Source: W1P20-047 sp051878795 (lineage in GTDB: Bacteria; Actinomycetota; Coriobacteriia; Coriobacteriales; Eggerthellaceae). Taken from it: DNA of 9,626 bases. Numbering within the stretch: position 1 is the stretch's first letter; every line of letters starts with the position of its first letter. The translations under genes and the position numbers were made by a program. Shown piece by piece: positions 7,701 through 9,626 of this stretch. Location of the stretch: the NCBI GenBank assembly GCA_051878795.1, contig JBJEKU010000071.1, positions 1 to 9,626 on the forward strand, written 5' to 3'. The notes under the pieces were generated by a model. It was given only the letters and a program-made list of their open reading frames with translations, did no database searches and had not been told where the DNA came from.

Positions 7701-7741
7701 AGATGTTCGTGCGCTACCTGAGCCGCCACCGCAAAGGGTAG
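4733..7741 (+). CDS. hsdR: Type I restriction endonuclease subunit (HsdR)
   Basis: A 1002-residue restriction and translocation subunit of normal length. The N-terminal nuclease domain (HSDR_N) shows the PD-(D/E)xK pattern with D155 in SLDVVLF and E169/K171 in TVELKN, followed by QYKQDRDP (185-192). The superfamily 2 motor has Walker A SAGSGKS (314-320), motif II VDEAH (418-422), motif III TATP (489-492), motif V-like FQTGFDQP (674-681) and motif VI QTLSRLNR (699-706). An acidic, alanine-rich helical segment at about 430-480 between motifs II and III is also common in relatives. The C-terminal part (about 780-1002) is helical and should dock to HsdM/HsdS. The GTG start at 4733 is two bases after the hsdS stop, with GGAG five bases upstream; a second in-frame GTG at 4742 is possible. 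HsdR joins the methyltransferase to pump and cut unmethylated foreign DNA. Nothing suggests inactivation. Confidence 0.96.
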   Translation: MNPVEYANVNNAAAKDVSERAYEDAVEVILNSVGWSSADASDYDRSLAVKLDSTIAFIEQSQPKEWAKVLSFYGSEASARANFAKQLDKNLTFNGLVHVLRHGFKMAGARLRLCYFRPPNNLNADAFRQHACNRFEVVRQLRYGTMKGDLDNSLDVVLFLNGLPLVTVELKNRQTGQSVENAMTQYKQDRDPRELIFKPDNRSLVHFAVDGHLVRMTTMLWASDTKFWKFDKGNNGDAGNPPVEQGRRTDYLFAEVLEPQSLLQIVQSFAQVKRTGDKVDSVIFPRYHQLRVVRKLVASAAAEGPGRNYLIQHSAGSGKSHSISWTAHQLAGLTKPDGSAVFDSIVILTDRKVLDSQLQEDVYSMEHKEGLVVKVEGTSKDLRDALNGGARIIISTIQKFPYIYRDTDVADRTFAVIVDEAHSSQTGKNAEKTREGLSKMSDEEFQQMLEEAAILDEAAATEAEAAQVSVLQEVSAQGRRDNLSFIAFTATPKAKTLELFGTMGEDGKPHPFDLYSMRQAINEHYILDVLKNYTTFETYYKLIKSIPDDPKYAQAQASKALMNFVKLHPSNISKKAQIMVEHFRSTVATLLEGKAKAMVVTSTRKAAVLYTQAFQAYIEEKGYSDMGVMVAFSGKLDVDGLEYTEAGMNGVPETKTAETFAKPEYQVMIVANKFQTGFDQPLLCAMYVDKILTGISAVQTLSRLNRCYPGKQEVFVLDFVNDAETIKKSFDDYYTVTEIDRVTDPNALYEIESRLEGYRVYTPQDVETLTDFWFGSPRSDDDNAKLQVMLSPSVERYCALEDERQYEFRELAKKLVRSYTFITQMVRLMDTELHRTVAFLSHLIKELPKPGGVERVFLEDEVDLESVVIEDLGQQSIMLEGPGELHNGGGGAGIAREDPKESLSVLIERFNARFGTDFGPSTEGTLSGMDGVLDADRDLELKFQNNSVEDLRLAWSDTFDSVAMKVMDENMDFFEVIGMNKEAYEMLKEEMFVRYLSRHRKG

Positions 7742-7815
7742 GGGAAAGGTTGGGTTGGTTAACGAATCCTGTGTTGTATGTTTGTTCGGAGTAGTTGGGA
7801 ACTAAGGGGGATGCC

Positions 7816-8073
7816 ATGCCGAATTGCCTGATAGATGGCGAAGATGCGAGGAATTCTATGTCGATTCCTGCGAACGACATCGAGGCGAAGTGCCCTGAGA
7901 TTTATCGCTGCACAGTAGAAGCCAGGCTTAAATGCGGTGAGCTTGGGAATCAGACGGAAGCTGGTATTACCATACTCGATGGAGGGGCCTTTGAAGCGTT
8001 TTGCGAGATGCTTGATGAGCCCATGCCCCAAGCCTCCCTTGAACTACTTGCAGATTGCGAGGAGTGGGTATAG
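7816..8073 (+). CDS. DUF1778 (TacA-like) antitoxin relic or diverged orphan antitoxin
   Basis: A short open frame of 85 residues from ATG 7816 (AAGGGGG five bases upstream), or 71 residues from ATG 7858 (AGGA five bases upstream). The C-terminal half, GITILDGGAFEAFCEMLDEP followed by MPQASLELL and a late Trp, matches the C-terminal neutralising tail of DUF1778 antitoxins. The N-terminal part, NSMSIPANDIEAKC, could be the strand and first helix of a ribbon-helix-helix DNA-binding domain. Between them (ARLKCGELGNQTEAG) the frame looks some 15-20 residues shorter than expected, as if the second helix had been deleted. No GNAT acetyltransferase toxin (TacT) follows; the next gene is convergent. 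This suggests a decayed toxin-antitoxin remnant or a solitary regulator. A weak promoter-like pair, TTGGTT (7755-7760) and TATGTT (7777-7782), lies upstream. The family call rests on memory of the motif, not a search. Confidence 0.5.
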   Translation: MPNCLIDGEDARNSMSIPANDIEAKCPEIYRCTVEARLKCGELGNQTEAGITILDGGAFEAFCEMLDEPMPQASLELLADCEEWV

Positions 8074-8129
8074 TCGGTTTCCGGTGGTTATGTCGGTAAT
8101 GGAGTACGTTTCGAATTGGTTTTAGTTCG

Positions 8130-9335
8130 CTAAAAACTTTGCTCGCCAAGGAGCCATCGTGCGATATCCATTATTCGAACCCCTTCAACGGAATACTCTT
8201 CATGCTTTGTCCTGGCAATCAGAAGCTTAGGATGCGCGTCTTTGATGGAAAGAAGCGGTGCAAGCTCCCTTTCGAGTGTTTTCTGCGAGGTAATATCGTC
8301 GCTGACCTGAATGTGGATTACTTCCGATTCCTTCTTTGCAACAAAGTCGATCTCCTTTTGGTATAGCTTACCGACATACACTTCGAATCCTCGTCGCAGC
8401 AATTCGAGGAAAACCACGTTTTCGTACATACGGCCCCAGTCCATGTTCCTGGTTCCCAGAACGGCGTAACGCATTCCCGTGTCGCAGATATAATGCTTTG
8501 CTTGGGTGCTTAGATATTTCTTCCCCTTGATATCGAAGCGTTTTGCCTCATAGAACACGAAGGCGTCTCGGAGGTATGAGATATAGCGACCTACTGTGAC
8601 ATGGTTCGTGGAAATCTTGTTTGAATCGAGAATATTAGCGATGTTGTTCGGTGAGTTGAGGTTTCCGGCGTTATCCATCAGGTATTCAGCAAGTCTTTCA
8701 AGGACAGCCGTATCGGGAAGTGAGTATTTCTGAACGAGATCTCGTGTCAGTATGGTTCGATAGACGTCGCGGATGTAACCGTATGACTCCGAGATGTTGC
8801 TGTATTCGTACGAACCAGCAAGACCTCCCCGTCGAACGAACTCATCGAAGTCGTCATCAATCGATTTTCCATTCCCAAAGAATTCGCGGTATTCAAGGAA
8901 ACTGAAGGGAAGGATATGGATTTCCCTATGGCGGCCGGTAAATAAGGTTGCAAGATCGGAGCTTAGAAGAAAGGCGTTTGATCCAGTAAGGTAGATATCC
9001 CAGCCTCCACGCGAATGGATGCTATTGATAGCCTTCTCAAAACCGTCGCATATCTGAACTTCGTCAATGAAAAGACGGTTGTTAAGGCCTTCCCTATGTG
9101 AGTTTACTATTGCGTTATGCAAGGCGTGGTATTCCAGCAGATTCTCATTATCCAGATCGAGAAGATCGATGAAGACGTTGTTCGACCGGGGATCCGCTTT
9201 GGCGGTTTCTGCAGCAAATGCCTTCATGAGCTCGGATTTCCCGGATCGTCTCATGCCCGTAATGACTTTGATATCCCTTGTTCCTGCGAGAGAGTGAAGG
9301 CGTTCCATGTATGTCGCGCGATAAATCTTGGTCAT
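8130..9335 (-). CDS. AAA_14/DUF4143 ATPase (COG1373-like)
   Basis: A 401-residue ATP-binding protein. Walker A is GMRRSGKS (27-34), Walker B LFIDEVQ (88-94), a sensor-like IYLTGSNA at 114-121, and TGRHREI with a typical PFSFLEYREF follows (133-152). Residues about 211-268 (LERLAEYLMDNAG... then TVGRYISYLRDAFVFYEAKRFD) look like the winged-helix region of this family. The C-terminal DUF4143 part carries YENVVFLELLRRG (304-316), EIDFVAKK (328-335) and IQVS (342-345), an arrangement reminiscent of PD-(D/E)xK nuclease folds, though the last motif has Q instead of a charged residue. Motifs are intact and length is usual. ATG 9335 has GAGGAG seven bases upstream. G+C is low (about 40% in a sampled line), unlike the hsd genes, suggesting separate transfer. 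The function of this family is poorly known; many copies sit in variable genome regions. It is monocistronic here, with twin palindromes at its promoter. Confidence 0.9.
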   Translation of the reverse strand: MTKIYRATYMERLHSLAGTRDIKVITGMRRSGKSELMKAFAAETAKADPRSNNVFIDLLDLDNENLLEYHALHNAIVNSHREGLNNRLFIDEVQICDGFEKAINSIHSRGGWDIYLTGSNAFLLSSDLATLFTGRHREIHILPFSFLEYREFFGNGKSIDDDFDEFVRRGGLAGSYEYSNISESYGYIRDVYRTILTRDLVQKYSLPDTAVLERLAEYLMDNAGNLNSPNNIANILDSNKISTNHVTVGRYISYLRDAFVFYEAKRFDIKGKKYLSTQAKHYICDTGMRYAVLGTRNMDWGRMYENVVFLELLRRGFEVYVGKLYQKEIDFVAKKESEVIHIQVSDDITSQKTLERELAPLLSIKDAHPKLLIARTKHEEYSVEGVRIMDIARWLLGEQSF

Positions 9336-9353
9336 TATTAGGCTCCTCTAGCG

Positions 9354-9363
9354 GTTTCGAAAC
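9354..9363. promoter_or_regulatory. Palindrome GTTTCGAAAC, candidate operator 2
   Basis: A perfect 10-bp palindrome lying just downstream of the predicted transcription start of the AAA_14/DUF4143 gene (about 9364 on the minus strand) and five bases upstream of its GAGGAG ribosome binding site. It is an exact copy of the core of the palindrome at 9378-9389, 25 bp away centre to centre. Binding here would block transcription initiation or early elongation. Confidence 0.55.
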
Positions 9364-9370
9364 TTCAAAA

Positions 9371-9399
9371 ATTTTAGAGTTTCGAAACTGAGAAGGCAA
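9371..9399 (-). promoter_or_regulatory. Promoter of the AAA_14/DUF4143 gene
   Basis: On the minus strand TTGCCT (9399-9394, four of six to TTGACA) and TAAAAT (9376-9371, five of six to TATAAT) are 17 bases apart. The predicted start near 9364 gives a leader of about 28 bases before the ATG at 9335. The spacer contains one palindrome and the start site abuts a second, the geometry of a repressed promoter. Confidence 0.6.
9378..9389. promoter_or_regulatory. Palindrome AGTTTCGAAACT, candidate operator 1
   Basis: A perfect 12-bp palindrome inside the 17-bp spacer between the -35 and -10 hexamers of the AAA_14/DUF4143 promoter. Its 10-bp core recurs exactly at 9354-9363. A dimeric regulator bound here would exclude RNA polymerase. 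The regulator is not identifiable from this window; the winged-helix region of the encoded ATPase is one candidate (autorepression). Confidence 0.6.
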
Positions 9400-9507
9400 A
9401 TCAGCAGGTCAGAGGTGGTATGGGAATCTGCAAAAAACGAGGTTGAACAGAAGCAACACCATAAGACAAGCCTTTTACTTGCATTTATCGAGTTATCCGC
9501 ATTCTAG

Positions 9508-9549
9508 CTATCTCTAACTTCTGCCGTATGCGTCAGAAGTTAGAGATAG
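9508..9549. repeat. Perfect 16-bp inverted repeat with 10-bp loop
   Basis: The arms CTATCTCTAACTTCTG (9508-9523) and CAGAAGTTAGAGATAG (9534-9549) are exact reverse complements. Past a C/T mismatch, CG...CG within the loop could add two pairs. No T-run follows on either strand, so it is not a typical intrinsic terminator. It may be an operator, a recombination or attachment-type site, or an end of a small element. It lies just upstream of a possible coding start at 9558. No second copy was noticed in the window. Confidence 0.85.
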
Positions 9550-9557
9550 GATGTCGC

Positions 9558-9626
9558 ATGGATTCCATCGCATTGCGGGCGCTTCGGGTTCTCCGAGTTG
9601 GGTGCAACGGGCCGCATGGCCTTGAA
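9558..9626 (+). CDS. Possible start of a further gene (partial, unrecognised)
   Basis: From ATG 9558 the plus-strand frame stays open for 23 codons to the window edge, reading MDSIALRALRVLRVGCNGPH and three more residues. Only a weak AGG-like SD (about 9548-9550) precedes it. The opening MDSIALRALRV faintly recalls dihydroneopterin aldolase N-termini, but the following residues do not fit well, so no function is assigned. Minus-strand frames over the same stretch are also open to the edge, so the coding strand is uncertain. Confidence 0.2.
   Translation, partial: MDSIALRALRVLRVGCNGPHGLE

Noticed and set aside
6833..7729. 298-codon minus-strand frame opposite hsdR
   Set aside because: His- and Leu-rich antisense shadow with no domain signature and no upstream signals.
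8120..8135. Hairpin TTTTAG-TTCG-CTAAAA at the 3' end of the AAA_14/DUF4143 gene as a terminator
   Set aside because: The stem is only six mostly A-T pairs, it overlaps the stop codon, and no T-run follows on either strand.
1..9626. Direct repeats at the two window ends (TCCATCGC and CCTTGAA occur near both) as island attachment sites
   Set aside because: The matches are short, differently spaced at the two ends, and depend on arbitrary window edges; no integrase is present.

Overview
The window is part of a bacterial defence island built around one complete, apparently intact type I restriction-modification (R-M) operon, hsdM-hsdS-hsdR, on the plus strand. On the left, transcribed away from it, is a RloA-type ATPase gene followed by the start of a RloB-type gene cut by the window edge; this pair resembles the AbiL (AbiLi/AbiLii) abortive-infection layout. 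On the right are a small DUF1778 (TacA-like) antitoxin relic without a toxin, a convergent AAA_14/DUF4143 ATPase gene behind a promoter carrying two palindromes, and about 230 bases of intergenic DNA with a perfect 16-bp inverted repeat. No tRNA, rRNA, CRISPR array, transposase or integrase was seen.

Organism: hsdM and hsdR look GC-rich (a sampled line of hsdR is about 63% G+C). rloA, both HsdS recognition domains and the right-hand ATPase gene are visibly poorer (about 40-47% in sampled lines), so the island is a mosaic of acquired modules. Shine-Dalgarno (SD) motifs are clear and GTG/TTG starts are used. The antitoxin relic's ending (DEPMP...LL...W) recalls DUF1778 proteins of gut actinobacteria such as Coriobacteriia or bifidobacteria. 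A GC-rich actinobacterium is my best guess, but it is weakly supported.

Layout: 1-136 RloB N-terminus (minus); 138-1418 RloA (minus); 1419-1704 divergent promoter region with repeated ACCGTTT motifs; 1705-3444 HsdM; 3447-4730 HsdS; 4733-7741 HsdR; 7816-8073 DUF1778-like relic; 8130-9335 AAA_14/DUF4143 ATPase (minus); 9336-9626 promoter, palindromes, hairpin and possibly the start of another gene.

How it works together: HsdM and HsdS form the modification enzyme that methylates adenines at a bipartite site set by the two HsdS recognition domains. HsdR joins them to translocate and cut unmodified invading DNA. RloA/RloB would be a second defence line that responds to infection. The most notable signals beyond known gene content are the twin GTTTCGAAAC palindromes placed like operators around the right-hand ATPase promoter, the 32-bp exact internal repeat in hsdS, the unexplained 16-bp inverted repeat, and the eroded antitoxin. 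I found no clear evidence of an entirely new system.
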